Position numbers and translations under genes: made by a program. Positions 41,845-53,344 of a stretch of 64,000 nucleotides of DNA are shown in pieces. This DNA is from Salticus scenicus (taxonomy: Eukaryota > Arthropoda > Arachnida > Araneae > Salticidae), in contig OZ005651.1 in the NCBI GenBank assembly GCA_963930645.1, positions 129,651,475 through 129,715,474 on the forward strand, read 5' to 3'. Positions within the stretch are counted from its first letter, which is position 1, and each line of letters starts with the position of its first letter. A model generated the notes under the pieces. That model was not told where the DNA came from, searched no databases, and worked only from the letters and a program-made list of their open reading frames with translations.

Positions 41845-41965
41845 TGCAACAAACCTCACTACAGCTAATTTAAAGCAACAAACCTGCAACAAACCTCACT
41901 ACAGCTAATCGAACCCGGGCCCTCCGCTTACGCGGAAGGCCCGGGTTCGATTCCCGGCTCTGGTA
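41845..41965. repeat. Short tandem duplication and tRNA fold-back
   Basis: ACAAACCTCACTACAGCTAA occurs twice (about 41849 and 41888). It is followed by a head-to-head fold-back: 41907-41930 is the reverse complement of a tRNA-like 3' half, and 41931-41965 is that 3' half itself (anticodon-stem 3' side, T arm, acceptor, then TTTTT). This starts the tandem array. Confidence 0.75.
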
Positions 41966-42191
41966 TTTTTCACATAGTTGGTAATAAATAAAAATATCAA
42001 CCTGTACACTCCAATTTGATTTAAATAAATATTCACGGTTGATGAATTCATGAATAAAAATTTCTAAATTGAAATTTCGTGGTCTATGGAGTTGTGCTAC
42101 GATTATTATTGTCTCACCTGAAATATCTGCGTTTGCAGACTCGGTGACTTTGCCAACGTATATTATGTGAGAAATACCTAGCTGGTTATCG

Positions 42192-42262
42192 GCCAGGGTA
42201 GCTCAGTGGTAGAACATCCGTGCGTTAAGCGGAGGGCCCGGGTTCGATTCCCGGCTCTGGTA
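42192..42262 (+). tRNA. tRNA-like gene, copy 1
   Basis: Folds as a 71-nt cloverleaf: acceptor GCCAGGG/CTCTGGT, D arm GCTC-AGTGGTA-GAAC (one mismatch versus copy 2), anticodon arm TCCGT-GCGTTAA-GCGGA, 4-nt variable loop, T arm CCGGG-TTCGATT-CCCGG. A box TAGCTCAGTGG and B box GGTTCGATTCC match consensus; TTTTT follows directly as a Pol III stop. By counting, the anticodon is GTT (Asn), but position 33 is C instead of the near-universal U, and the body resembles eukaryotic tRNA-Gly. Identity is therefore unsure. Confidence 0.7.
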
Positions 42263-42488
42263 TTTTTCACATAGTTGGTAATAAATAAAAATATCAACCT
42301 GTACACTCCAATTTGATTTAAATAAATATTCACGGTTGATGAATTCATGAATAAAAATTTCTAAATTGAAATTTCGTGGTCTATGGAGTTGTGCTACGAT
42401 TATTATTGTCTCACCTGAAATATCTGCGTTTGCAGACTCGGTGACTTTGCCAACGTATATTATGTGAGAAATGCCTAGCTGGTTATCG

Positions 42489-42559
42489 GCCAGGGTAGCT
42501 CAGTGGTAGAGCATCCGTGCGTTAAGCGGAGGGCCCGGGTTCGATTCCCGGCTCTGGTA
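42489..42559 (+). tRNA. tRNA-like gene, copy 2
   Basis: As copy 1 but with a fully paired D stem (GCTC/GAGC), so this is the better candidate for a functional gene. Same odd anticodon loop GCGTTAA (C33, nominal GTT), same TTTTT terminator. Could be a tRNA-Gly-derived pseudogene or SINE head rather than a translating tRNA. Confidence 0.75.
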
Positions 42560-42663
42560 TTTTTCACATAGTTGGTAATAAATAAAAATATCAACCTGTA
42601 CACTCCAATTTGATTTAAATAAATATTCACGGTTGATGAATTCATGAATAAAAATTTCTAAAT

Positions 42664-43649
42664 ATATATATTTATTTATTTATTTAATACAATTTTTTAT
42701 TATTCAAACATAAAAATATTTTTACACAATAACTTATCAATGAATCCACAAAATAATAGCCAAATGAGTTTTTTAGAATATATTGTGAAACTATAATAAT
42801 ATAAAAAGAGAAAAAATTAAACATTAGTTAAAAGGGAACATTTAAGAAAAAATAAATTTTTAATTTTGTTTTATTAATTCGGGCACTAAAGGTTTTTAAG
42901 GCAAAAATCAAGTAATATAAAAGAAAATTTTTTAAAGTCAATTCCTACTTACAAACACTAACGAAAAGGTTTTTTTTTTTTTTTTTTTTTATATAATTTT
43001 GAATTAGGAAATAAAAAGCGCTCGTGCAAAATGAAATAAAAATAATTATAAGATAAAAAAAAACTTTTTATATACCGTGTTTTAAATTTTCTGATGAATC
43101 ATAGAGCTCTTATCAATGTGCATAAAATTTTTAAAGTGATAATGATGTCAATTTTTGTGAGATGCATAATTTAACTTTTTATAATTTTTTAATGTTCACA
43201 TTTAATTAAATGTATTTATTTTTATGTTTAAAGAAAATGAACTCGTAAATTTTTTTTGGCAACAATTAAAGTATAGCTAATATTTTAATGGCTATTTTAA
43301 CATTATTAGGATGTTATTATTTTCATAGTTTAATTAATTATAAGAAAACTAATAAAAAATTCGAAAATCAGGCTTCGAAGTATTGTGTTGTCACTGTGTT
43401 CTGAGCAATTCTGAAAGTTTCAAATTTCTAGTTAGTCGGGAAGTTAGTTAAAAATCGATTGCAAGATTTGTACAAGATATATATAGGGAGAGTGTGAACT
43501 AATAGTAGGAATTGAATAATGGGAAGGAAAATTATGCGCTAAAAGTAAAATATATATATATATATATATGGATGGGAAAATACAGGAATTTTTTTTTTTT
43601 TTTATGTATGAAAAAATAAATAAGCCTAAACAGAATATAGATCCTGAGA
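42664..43649. other. No gene seen
   Basis: Very AT-rich; T-run at about 42970-42990; (TA)n at about 43550-43570. Confidence 0.5.
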
Positions 43650-44930
43650 GCTACAATTTTGCTACTAACTGACAAAATTTATGTTTAATTGCAATTAACT
43701 GCTGTAAAAGGCTATTTAGCTGCTAATCTACACAAATTGTACCTTTTTTTAAAGTTGATTAATGAAATATACGTTAAGTTTACATGTATTAAATATGGAT
43801 AAATTTTACTCTTAATTACCATTAACTACTTAAATATGTTATTTTTGCAACTGGCTAATTAATAAACTAATTATAAAAATTTGCAAAAATTTTTCGGCCA
43901 GTTGCCGAAATACGTAGTAATTATTTCGCTACAAATTTACAAAATCTACATTTAAACGCGAATAATTGGTAATATACACCATAATTTTGCACATAATTAA
44001 AATAAACTTTATTTATTTTTCAAAAGTAGATTCCTGAAATTTGCAATGTTATTGCAGTCAATTACCAAAATATGCAATTATTTGGAATTGGATGCTAATC
44101 AATGAAATCTGTGCCCTTTTCAAAGCTGAATTCCTAAATACTGAAAATCTTTACTGTTAATCGATGAAATTTACACTTTTTCCAAAACTGAATAGTCTCA
44201 AATTATGCAATACTTTTTGCAACTGAGATCAAAAATACCTAATCATTTCATCCCTAATTGTCAAAAATGTATGCAAAACTGCAACTAATCTATTTTCCAG
44301 CTAATAAATAATAATCATGCTATTTTCAAAGCTTATTCTCGAAATTCGCATTTTTATGATTGTCGAAACACGTTAATATTCAGCTACTAATACATGAAAA
44401 TCGCATTCAAAAGCTAAATCTCACATACTCAGTTATTTTGCCGCTAAGCAACAAAATTTGCACTTTTATTTTCAAAGCTTAATCTCTCAATACAGAATAA
44501 TTGTACAGTAAATTTTAGAAATACAGGATCATTTCACCACTAGTAAAACATTTACATTTAATGTGCTATTTATTTGCTAGTTGATAAAGATTGCGATTTT
44601 TTAAAAGCTGATGTTCTAAGTTGGGATATTTTTGTAACAGATAGTGGAAATGGAAATATGTAATCAATTCTCCACTAATTAACAAAACTTATATTTAATA
44701 AGTATTAATTGTTGAAATAGGCTTTATTTCGATGCTAAACAGTGAAATTCTTGTTTTTTTCAAAGCTGATATGCGACATACGCAACAATTTTGTGGCCAT
44801 TTACTGAAATACAGAATTATTTTATTGCTAATTATAAAAAAAAAAAGTTACGTAATTGAAATTAATTGCTAAAATAGGTATTTTGCTAAAAACATGTAAT
44901 TACTTAGACCTCGTAATTCACCGATATCTT
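43650..44930 (+). repeat. Decayed ~148-bp tandem array
   Basis: The word CAAAGCTGA (and variants) recurs at about 44021, 44183, 44327, 44473, 44603 and 44761 (mean spacing about 148), with off-phase copies at 44121 and 44407. Other words repeat in order: CACTAATTAACAAAATTTAC, GAAATACG.AATCATTT, GGCTATTT. No coding; no terminal structures seen. Confidence 0.65.
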
Positions 44931-45039
44931 TTTTTTTTTTTTTTTTTTTTTTTTTTGTATTTGATTATTGAAATATATCATATTTTTGAGATTGGCTTCA
45001 AAATACGAAATTTTATCATGCAATTTTTGTGAAGAATTA

Positions 45040-45235
45040 TTTTAAAGCCGCCGAGTTTTCCATAATTTTCTCCGAAACTCACATGAATGTGGACTGAAAC
45101 GTTTTAGTAATTTTCCCAAGGAGAACACTTCATTCGTTTAAGTCGTATTTTCTCCAAAACTTATGTAAATATGGACTAAGATACCTTAGAAAGTCTCCCA
45201 CACAAGACACTGCTCCCAGTCCTAGAAAAAAGTTT
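45040..45235 (+). mobile_element. SINE-like repeat, copy A (body only)
   Basis: Shares the body phrase TTTTCTCC.AAACTTATGTAAA and TATGGACTA...CCTTAGAAAG with copies at 53345 and 55797. The body is present twice in tandem here; the tRNA-like head is not visible. Confidence 0.5.
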
Positions 45236-46831
45236 CTTCAGCTATACAAACTGAACCTTTAAAAAAAAATTTTAATGAAAATCAAAACACTGCATAATCA
45301 TAGCATTCTTTTTCTTTCTGCATCGCTTTCAGCTTTTGATTCTAATTAAAGTAAGTTTCAGTTAATTATAAACAAATATTTCTCTCTGTTTCCTGATTCA
45401 GTAAATTTTAATTACACAATGCCTTGCACATGATTTTTTTTTTTTTTTTCCCTGTTTAGTTATGTGTATTGTGCAATGATTTGTGTAGTTTTCAGTTAGA
45501 TTATAAAAGTACTTAATTGATTTGTTATTTTTTTCTATTTTCAAGAGATGTTGAGGCAATTTTATAGATAAGGAAGAAAAAAAAAATAATAATAATCCAG
45601 GAATATGTTTTTTGCAGCATCTGTAAGAAAGATAAAATCAAAAGTTCATAATGATCGGACCGCGATATCTTTTTAATTGTGTGAAACTAGGGGGGGGGGG
45701 TGAATTATAGGAATGAATATTAGAAATTCCTTCAAATTCAATGACCGACCGCACAGATAGTTTGAAACAGAAGAGAAATTGCATCACATCAGAGCAAGAC
45801 AGAGCGTGGACACAGATCATGTGAGTAGAGGGAATATTGCTGTTGTTTTGTACGCACACAGCGTTCAATGTTTTTTGCTGTTGTTGTATCGCTGTGTAGT
45901 AAAGTAACCGTTTTGTACCTTTCTGCAGAACGAGCAGCTTCTGCAAAAATGAAACTTATACTGCAGAAGAGTTTTAGCCAAGTTATTGCACTTATTTATT
46001 TTTTTTTTCAAAATTTTTTCTTCCTAAAAGAAAAACCTTTCTGCTAGGACTCAATGCCGTTCTGCGACATTGCCACCGTGTCACAGCATTTCAACCACAG
46101 GGTACTGGTAAAGAAAAATATAACAGAAAATTTGCTCATAATGATAAAGATATAAATCTTCTAGTAGACTTGCTACTACCACCTTTTGGTATGCCTATCT
46201 TTTGAATATATATTTTGTTATTATGCATATTATAATTGTGATGAATTATAAAAATGGTACGAGTTTTAAAAGAAACAGCACATAAAAGTGTTTAGAAATG
46301 GAGATTTGACATTTAAATCTATTTAAAAAAATCATAAATGATTTGATAAAGATCAGTTAATATTATTATATAGGTCAGTGAAATCAGAGGTAATAATATC
46401 GTTAACACATTTCATAGTTTTAATATATCTATGAGTTGGTAACTATTTTAAAAGCAATAAAATTTTTTTAGATTTACTTAGCAAGTTATAAATTTGTTTA
46501 AGAATATCTAGGAGAATTTTGCTTACATTATTATTGTAAGTATTACATCCTATAGTGACAGTTCTAAATCTGATAGGAATTTTTCAATTTTTAATATTGT
46601 TTTTAGTTAGATGAAAAATATTGCTTACATATTATGGCATAATTATTAATTAATTCAGTTTTTAAGTTTTGAAATCACTGAATATTTTCATTGATTAAAA
46701 AACTCAATAGGTTTATTAAAAGAAATGCAAATTTTGTAAATAAAGAAATCAGTATTATAGGGAAATTGTGTTGAATAATCTATGGAATTGTAATTTTTGA
46801 AAGAAGTTGATATTTAGTGCTATAACACCTC
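45236..46831. other. No gene supported
   Basis: AT-rich, with a slightly more GC-balanced patch at about 45720-45960 that has no recognisable protein on either strand. A G-run lies at about 45691-45700. Ends at the mariner TA target. Confidence 0.45.
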
Positions 46832-47059
46832 TACAGGTTGATTCAAAATTAGTGTTACCAATTTCAGAGCATCAGAAATTTGTATTGAATTAAGTTATTT
46901 ACATGAAATTTTCAACATAGTTTCTTTTAGCATAATACATTTTACGTAAATCTTTAGACCAAGCCAAAAGAGCTTTTTCGACCTTTTTAGGGGTATTTTC
47001 CCAACTTCCTTTTTGTTTGCTTTTCGAAGCCCTTGAAGTGTTCTTACTTTACGTCTACT

Positions 47060-47957
47060 TAATTATTTTTTTAAGTATCTCCATAAAAAATAATCGCAAG
47101 GCGCACAGTCAGGGATGATGGTAGCCATTTCTCAGGAAGAAGAAAATTTATTTTTTTATCTTTTAGCCATTTTATAGTTGATTTTGCAGTATGACTTGGT
47201 GCAGAATCTTGGTGAAAAACAAAGCTTCCTTGTGGGTAAAGATGTTTACTTTCTTTGATCATGTGCTTCAAAACTTTATTCTGATAGTATTTAGTATCAA
47301 TTTTAGCCTTTGGTTCTACAAAAAATGGTTTTGTTAAGCCTTGGGAGAACATTCCCATCCGTGCCATAACATCTGACGGCCAACTTGCCTTTTGCAAAAC
47401 ATTTGCGACGCTTTTTGGGTGAAATATATTGTATCTTTGTTTTGCCATTTGTGTATGACAGATAAAACAGTGCTTCATCCGATGAAGCACTGTTTTATAT
47501 ATCCATGTTTTGTACCTACCTTTGCGTAACATTAAATACAGAGGCCAAGAACTTTTTCTTAGTTTTTCTATGGTATTTGCAGACCTTTGATGACAGACTG
47601 GTTTATTCACTTTTTTTTATAGCCAATTTTCTTTATCTGACGACAAATTGTAGATTGCAATACCTGTAGTTTCTTTGCTAATTTTTTTGAGGCAGCGGAT
47701 TTTCTACAGCGATAAGATTTTTCAGCTTCTTTTTTTTTTTCTTTTCACCAAGGACTTCCTTTTGTCCACATTTTTCCCTGGAGCTTTTGATTTCCAGCCA
47801 AATTTTATTTCTTTTCGAAGTTTAGATAGTAATCCATTAGAAAAATGTCTTTTCTGATTTTTAAATGCTTTATAACACAATACAGAATTTGAGCAATCAT
47901 CCTTCAAAAGCTTTAAAATTTCGTTTCAGGTTTGAGGATCTAATTTTGGAACCATAA
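47060..47957 (-). pseudogene. mariner transposase
   Basis: N-terminal helix-turn-helix region from Met about 47957 (stop in LDPQT*NEIL) through LLSKLRKEIKFGWKSKAPGK (47722-47907). The catalytic part is at 47071-47610 with GLTKPFFVEPKAKIDTKYYQ, the second-Asp motif FVFHQDSAPSHTAKSTIKWL, and, in a shifted frame at about 47080, CDYFLW for the third Asp. Around the first-Asp motif (about 47462-47498) the gene contains an 18-bp perfect fold-back that shifts the frame. Multiple frameshifts; inactive. Confidence 0.85.
47462..47498. repeat. Perfect 18-bp fold-back in the mariner gene
   Basis: ATAAAACAGTGCTTCATC, one spacer base, then its exact reverse complement. One arm encodes the SDEALF-type first-Asp motif; the other is its inverted duplicate. 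Confidence 0.9.
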
Positions 47958-48097
47958 TTTACTCCCACTAATAAAAATAGCTAGATTGGTATTTTAAACG
48001 TCTCACTTTTAAAATAAAACTGGTGGTAAAGTGATTAAATATATCATAAATAGTTACATTCTTTTAAAATTCGTCGCACTAATTTTGAATCAACCTG

Positions 48098-49181
48098 TAT
48101 TGTACATGAACATGTGTAGATTAAAATGCTGCAGTTCAACTGTTGATTTACTGAAAAGGACAAAGGAAGACAATTTTTTAGAGTTAGGGTGATATTGATT
48201 AATTCTGAGATACTATGGAGTGCAAGTTTCACCAATATCCTTCATATTATACATTCTTCAACTCATTTTATAAATGACATTTAATGCCTGAAAAAAAGGA
48301 GATAAATTAATATCATCAAAAATTTGGAACTTTAAGGCATTAGAGCAAGTTTTACACACATCAAAATGAATCACATTTTCTAAAATGTATGTACTTTCTA
48401 AATACGCAGGATTCAGTTTATCATCTCTCTTCTTAGCTGAAAAACAGTCTTTCCTTAGAATTTGTCATTTTATTTGTGCAGATTGGCACAGTACAGTGTT
48501 TCTAGCAAGACTGTATTATAATTCCAATCAAAGTAAACAACAAATATTTTAAATGGACAAGCTAATAAGCAACAAACGAAATCAGTGCTGTGTGTATTCT
48601 CATGTCCAAACAGACGAGAACAAGATAGGAGAAAATTTTGTTTCATTTTCATAAATTGTGATGTCATATGATAAGCTCTGTATTCTGCTGAATTTTCAGG
48701 CTACAGTAAATAGTATGATATTAAAAAACTATCATAAATGAATAATCAAGATTTAAAATTTAAAATTTGTGTGCTACCGTTCTTATTTTTTCATGATCTG
48801 TTATTTAATGATAGAATTAGAAAATATGCAAATTTCTCATTTTCTATTATGAGCAAATTTTTCACTTTGATTGTTAAATAAGCCAAAGTGTGGAACTTAA
48901 AATTTTTCTTTTGTTAAAAATAAATTCAATCAATTCAAATCCTGTACCAAAAGGCTAATTAATAGAAAATATTTTATAACTAAAAAAGGTTTCTGTGATG
49001 TTCTCTATTAAACATTTTCAAGTGAGAAGAGTATTTATTGTGAACAAAATTCTGTGTTGATGTAAACATAAATATTCTCTCAGTCTCTTTTTTTTTTTTT
49101 TTTTTTTCTTCTCTTTCTCTCTTTTTTTCCTCATTCTGTGAAAAAATATTTATGCTAGATTTTTTCATTTTTGCTCTATAG
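48098..49181 (+). other. Probable intron of the phosphatase gene
   Basis: No coding recognised. The last ~90 bases are T/C-rich (about 49085-49135) and end in TTTTTGCTCTATAG, a good acceptor for the exon at 49182. Confidence 0.5.
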
Positions 49182-49282
49182 TTGACCATACTAGAGTCAA
49201 GCTTCAAAGAAGTGATAACGATTACATCAATGCAAGTATAGTAAAAGTTCCGGCTGCTGATAGATCTTACATATTAACTCAA
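49182..49282 (+). CDS. Exon of a PTPN1/PTPN2-type protein tyrosine phosphatase
   Basis: A 101-bp exon bounded by AG (49180-49181) and GT (49283-49284). Two bases TT complete a codon (xTT, F if the previous exon ends in T), then 33 codons read DHTRVKLQRSDNDYINAS... and end ...RSYILTQ. This is the conserved PTP-domain segment that includes the KxxxxDYINAS loop preceding the GPLP motif, and matches the PTP1B/TC-PTP/Ptp61F group best. The exon ends exactly before the codon expected for the G of GPLP. Entry phase 1, exit phase 0. No stop or frameshift, unlike every neighbouring element. Neighbouring exons were not found within the window; introns are filled with transposons. The enzyme would remove phosphate from tyrosine in signalling proteins. 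Confidence 0.82.
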
Positions 49283-50959
49283 GTATATATATTTATTATT
49301 TATTTATTTTATGTACATTTCTCTAAAGAATGTATTTTTGTTAATAGAATAATTTTTCTTGTGCAAAGTGTCTATGATAGATACATAGAAATAACATTTA
49401 ATTTTAATTAAAAAGTCTGCTGAAATATTTGTAAAAGAGAAAGGTTTAATCAGTAGTATTAAGTAAAATACACCAATGAACAAGGGAGAAAATAAGGTAT
49501 TTGAATGATTGTATGCCCTACAGCTCTTAGCCTGGACTTAAGAACTGCATGTAAAAAAGGAGGGGAATGCTATATCTTTAAACAAGAAAATGTATAGTAA
49601 GAAACTAGAATATTTAGGTGATAAAATGTTTTAGTAAAATATAAAAAACAAAACTCTGAAAATCCACCAGTGGCCAAAAGAAGCAATTTTTGATTGACTT
49701 TTTTTTTTTTTAAGTTAGAAATGATAAAGACAACAATATGTTTTAAAAGCTTCTGTATAGATTAGTAATGATGTAAAATTAAACAATCTAAATAAATATA
49801 CTAATATTAATAAATTTATACATACTTCTAAAAAGTTATTAAGGGGCAATTCCATGGGTGACATTCATGGGTGACATTCATGGGGACTGACATTCATAAA
49901 GCAAAGCAAGTATTTTGTTAAATACTACACAAAAGATGCAACTTTAAAATATATATATATATAATAAAATAAAACTTTTCAAATGATTGTCTTTTTCTGC
50001 TGAATTCAATGATGAATTAAATTTTGAAAATAATTTTTAGATAAATTTATGAAACTAATACAATGGGTCTTCACAAGATTCTGTAGGGCAAAATAATAAA
50101 GAAGTTCGTTTAGACGGCTGTGACAATCTTCTAATTTTGAAATGCTTATGTGGTGAATAGATTACTTGTAACAAGTTTAAATTTTTATTGGATGAAAGAT
50201 AACTTTCTTCTTAAAACAGCCTTATACATAGTATACAGGTTATCAAAGGTAGGAAACTTACAAATGTTGTTTTTTTAAACAGGGCAACAGGCAGCCAGAA
50301 AAGTGGCCATTTTTTGTCAGTAAGTGATCATATGTGGCCAGTTCTAATTTTTCTCTATAGTAATGTACTTCATGGAGTAGGGGAACAACCAAAGCAATAT
50401 TTATTGGTTATAATAATAATAATTGATGGCCTTTATCTTTGAAACTCACTTTTTTCTCAGTAGTAGATATTAGGCCAGCTAGTGTGGTGCCAGTGGAGGG
50501 TTTGGGGGTCACAGCCCCTCCCATCAGGGAATTCGTGCTCCCACCCCCTCCCATCAGGGCATATTCCTAACATCTGTCAGGGGAAAAAATAATCACATTT
50601 TCAATTTTTTTCTTTTAAGTGAAAACTTCTTTAGGCACGTTGAGCACTTTTCGGTGAACAAAAATCATGGAACTCGTGTCATTGTCAGCGAACACTTTGA
50701 AATTCTGCAGGCGTTCGTTACCATGACGACCCATTCACCCTGTCTGGTCGGGAAGAAACACATTTTTTACCAATTGACATCACATGGTTTTTCTACTAGA
50801 AATAAAAATTGCAAATTTCAAAATGCTTCAATTTTCTTCTAAATTCTTTCAAACTTTCTGTGTGCCATTAACAGCACAGAGAATAGTTGCAATTCAAATT
50901 TCATCAATTTTAGAAAAAAAATTACATTTTAATTGGAAATTAAATTTTATTCTAATATG
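49283..50959 (+). other. Probable intron; no further exon recognised
   Basis: AT-rich. It contains a ~14-bp tandem repeat (GGGTGACATTCAT type, about 49853-49897), a duplicated CCCCTCCCATCAGGG word (about 50515-50565), and a 37-bp exon-like segment (50283-50319) that does not match the phosphatase. Confidence 0.45.
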
Positions 50960-51417
50960 CATATTTCAAATTCTAATTATGATTAAATTATTTTTAATAC
51001 ATCATTCGAACGGTATTTTAAAGTACTTTTATATTATCAAAAGTGGAATTCGAGATTTCAGCTGATTTACATGTTTTGAGGTGTCCTGAATGGGTTTTCT
51101 TTTGTATCTCAGCTACTAACTAAAATAATTTCATAAGTAATACATCATTTGAAAGCTTTGTTGAGTTGGAATCGAACAGTAGCTTACAGAAATTTCTACT
51201 GCCAGATGGCACTGTAATATTTTAAAATTTCAATATTTCAATTTCTAATTATGATTAAATTATTTTTAATACATCATTCAAAAGATATTTTAAAGTTCTT
51301 TTATATTATCGAAAGTGGAATTCGAGATTTCACCTGATTTACACGTTTTGAGGTGTCCTGAATCTGTTTTCTTTTGTATCTCAGCTACTAATTAAAATAA
51401 TTTCATAAGTAATCAAT
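50960..51417 (+). repeat. Two-copy 272-bp direct repeat
   Basis: TTCTAATTATGATTAAATT at 50971 and 51243 begins two copies sharing about 170 bp (through TTTTGAGGTGTCCTGAAT and ATCTCAGCTACTAA). The second copy is slightly diverged. Confidence 0.8.
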
Positions 51418-51904
51418 ATTTTTACCTAATATAAGGCTTAGTTCATTTAATTTGGGTAGCTACAAATATTGTGCCGAATCATATAATACAGATCATAAAC
51501 ACTTCTTTACAATCCAAAAATAATTCGAAAATAATAATCTAATAGCTCGATGATACAATTCACAAGTTACTTAGTTTTCACTTCTATTGGCAGTCCCCAA
51601 AGACTTTTTTTTTTTTTTTTTTTTTACGAGTTTCGAGCATTTAAATTTTTTTTTAGAGAATTCCGTATGTAAAGTAACGGAAATCCCAATTTACAAAATG
51701 TATGTTCTTTATAACCCAAAACGACTTGTCATAGAATGTTGAACTAATGTATTTGAGACTTTTATAACATTTTATTATTCAGTAGAAGCTTCTCTATGCT
51801 TCACTGGCCACTTTAAAGATTTTTTAGTTTTGTCATAATGTATCTGATAAAAGCAATCAACACAGAAACATATATTTTTTAAGCTTTCCCTTAACCATAT
51901 ATAT
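51418..51904. other. No gene seen
   Basis: AT-rich DNA with a T-run at about 51606-51626. Confidence 0.45.
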
Positions 51905-52828
51905 GGTAGAGAAAGTATTGTTTTAGGGTCAAATTTTCTAAATTGAGATTTTGTTATATTTACATCTTTTGATGCCCCTTGAACCTCAAAAACATGTTTT
52001 CAGCAGTTAGCCTGAGTGTCTGTGTATCTGTTATCCTAATAGCATAATTTTCTGTGTCCGTCTGCAGCAAAACAAAATTTTTCTGCAATCCAAATATGCC
52101 GGTCCAAGACTGGTATCACAAAAAGGATTAGCAATTCGTAAAACATGTAAAATTTGCATCTACAAAGAAAGCAGATTAAGAATATACAACAAATACAGTA
52201 ATCCAGAACCATAGTGTAAATTATATTTGTATTTTTAAATTTTTATGTCTAGCACTCCATTTTGGAGATGTTAAATTAATCTGCAGAACCTTAAACAATC
52301 TGCAGCACTCATTAACGTGCTGCACTGTTTTTGCTACTAGGTCTGTTATCAATCAACATATTTCAAGAACAAATAATGGCAGAAAGTCCAACCTCAGTAT
52401 TCTTAATCTGTATCATGTAGAGATGCTACATTAAACATTTCATTGAGATGCAAATGGTTCGTGAGTAGGAAAATCAAAGATAATTCAAATACATTATGTC
52501 TAAGGGTAAAATTTTTTATATGAACAGTTTAAAGGTTGCAATAAACAAAATGAAATAAGCATATTTTTCATATGTACAAGAGCATTTTTGGGTAAAATAG
52601 AGTAAGGAAATCAATTTTCATTCGTTTACAGGGCTGCGGCTGTACTTGGAAATTGCTGGGAATGCATTTCAGGTTGTGTTATATCTTTTTAATGTAGGAC
52701 AAAATTTAAGTACACAGTTTGGTGTGTATATAATTTGCAGTGGCGAAGCTAACAAAATTTTCGTGGGCAGGCTAAATATATATACACATATATGTGTGAA
52801 ATGAACGAAAAATTGTCTTTATGTAATA

Positions 52829-53011
52829 CAGTCGAACTTCGTTAACGTGAACACTGTTAATGTGAATTACTAACATGAACTGTTTCCACAATCCCCATCA
52901 AAATGAAGATTGGTTTAATTACAAGAAGATTTGTTACTGATAGCATGAACTATTGATAACGTGAACACATTTTTTATCCCCCTTGAGATTCATGTGAACA
53001 AGGTTCGACTG
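52829..53011. mobile_element. TA-flanked MITE (CAGTCGAAC ends)
   Basis: 183 bp; CAGTCGAACTTCGTTAACGT at the left and, inverted, CAGTCGAACCTTGTTCACAT at the right, with TA on both sides. Fits the Tc1/mariner-pogo MITE type. Confidence 0.85.
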
Positions 53012-53344
53012 TATATAAAAAAAAAAAAAAATGCTGAGTATTTAACTTTATTAAAGTCACTAATCAGATAAGATAAATTTATGATAGCCTCTTTAATTTG
53101 TTACTTCGAAAAAAAAAAGGGGGGGATATAATTTTTATTGTATTAATAAGCAAATTTTACATATAAATAAATGTATATGTAAATGCTTTTCGATCTGTTT
53201 AACCTCTATACTGCATGATAAATTTAACATGCACTTTTTATATGATAAGGTGAAAAAGTATATAAAATATTTAACTTTTGCTATACAAAATAATTAAAAG
53301 TATTAAGTTACATATATATTTTTTTAATTAATGCGGATATTATA

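Larger units (their letters stand above)
41931..42663 (+). repeat. 297-bp tandem array containing tRNA-like genes
   Basis: Unit of 297 bp (71-bp tRNA-like gene plus 226-bp spacer); tRNA ends at 41965, 42262 and 42559. The spacers are identical except for one base; the third is truncated at about 42663 by an AT-rich run. Near-identity implies recent amplification or gene conversion. Confidence 0.9.
46834..48097 (-). mobile_element. mariner-type DNA transposon (decayed)
   Basis: 1264 bp with inverted ends CAGGTTGATTCAAAATTAGT at both sides and TA on each flank (46832-46833, 48098-48099). Size and ends are standard for the Tc1/mariner superfamily. Encodes a broken transposase on the minus strand. 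Confidence 0.9.

Noticed and set aside
45638..45946. 102-codon minus-strand frame in a more GC-balanced patch
   Set aside because: No recognisable domain, no splice context and low-complexity composition.
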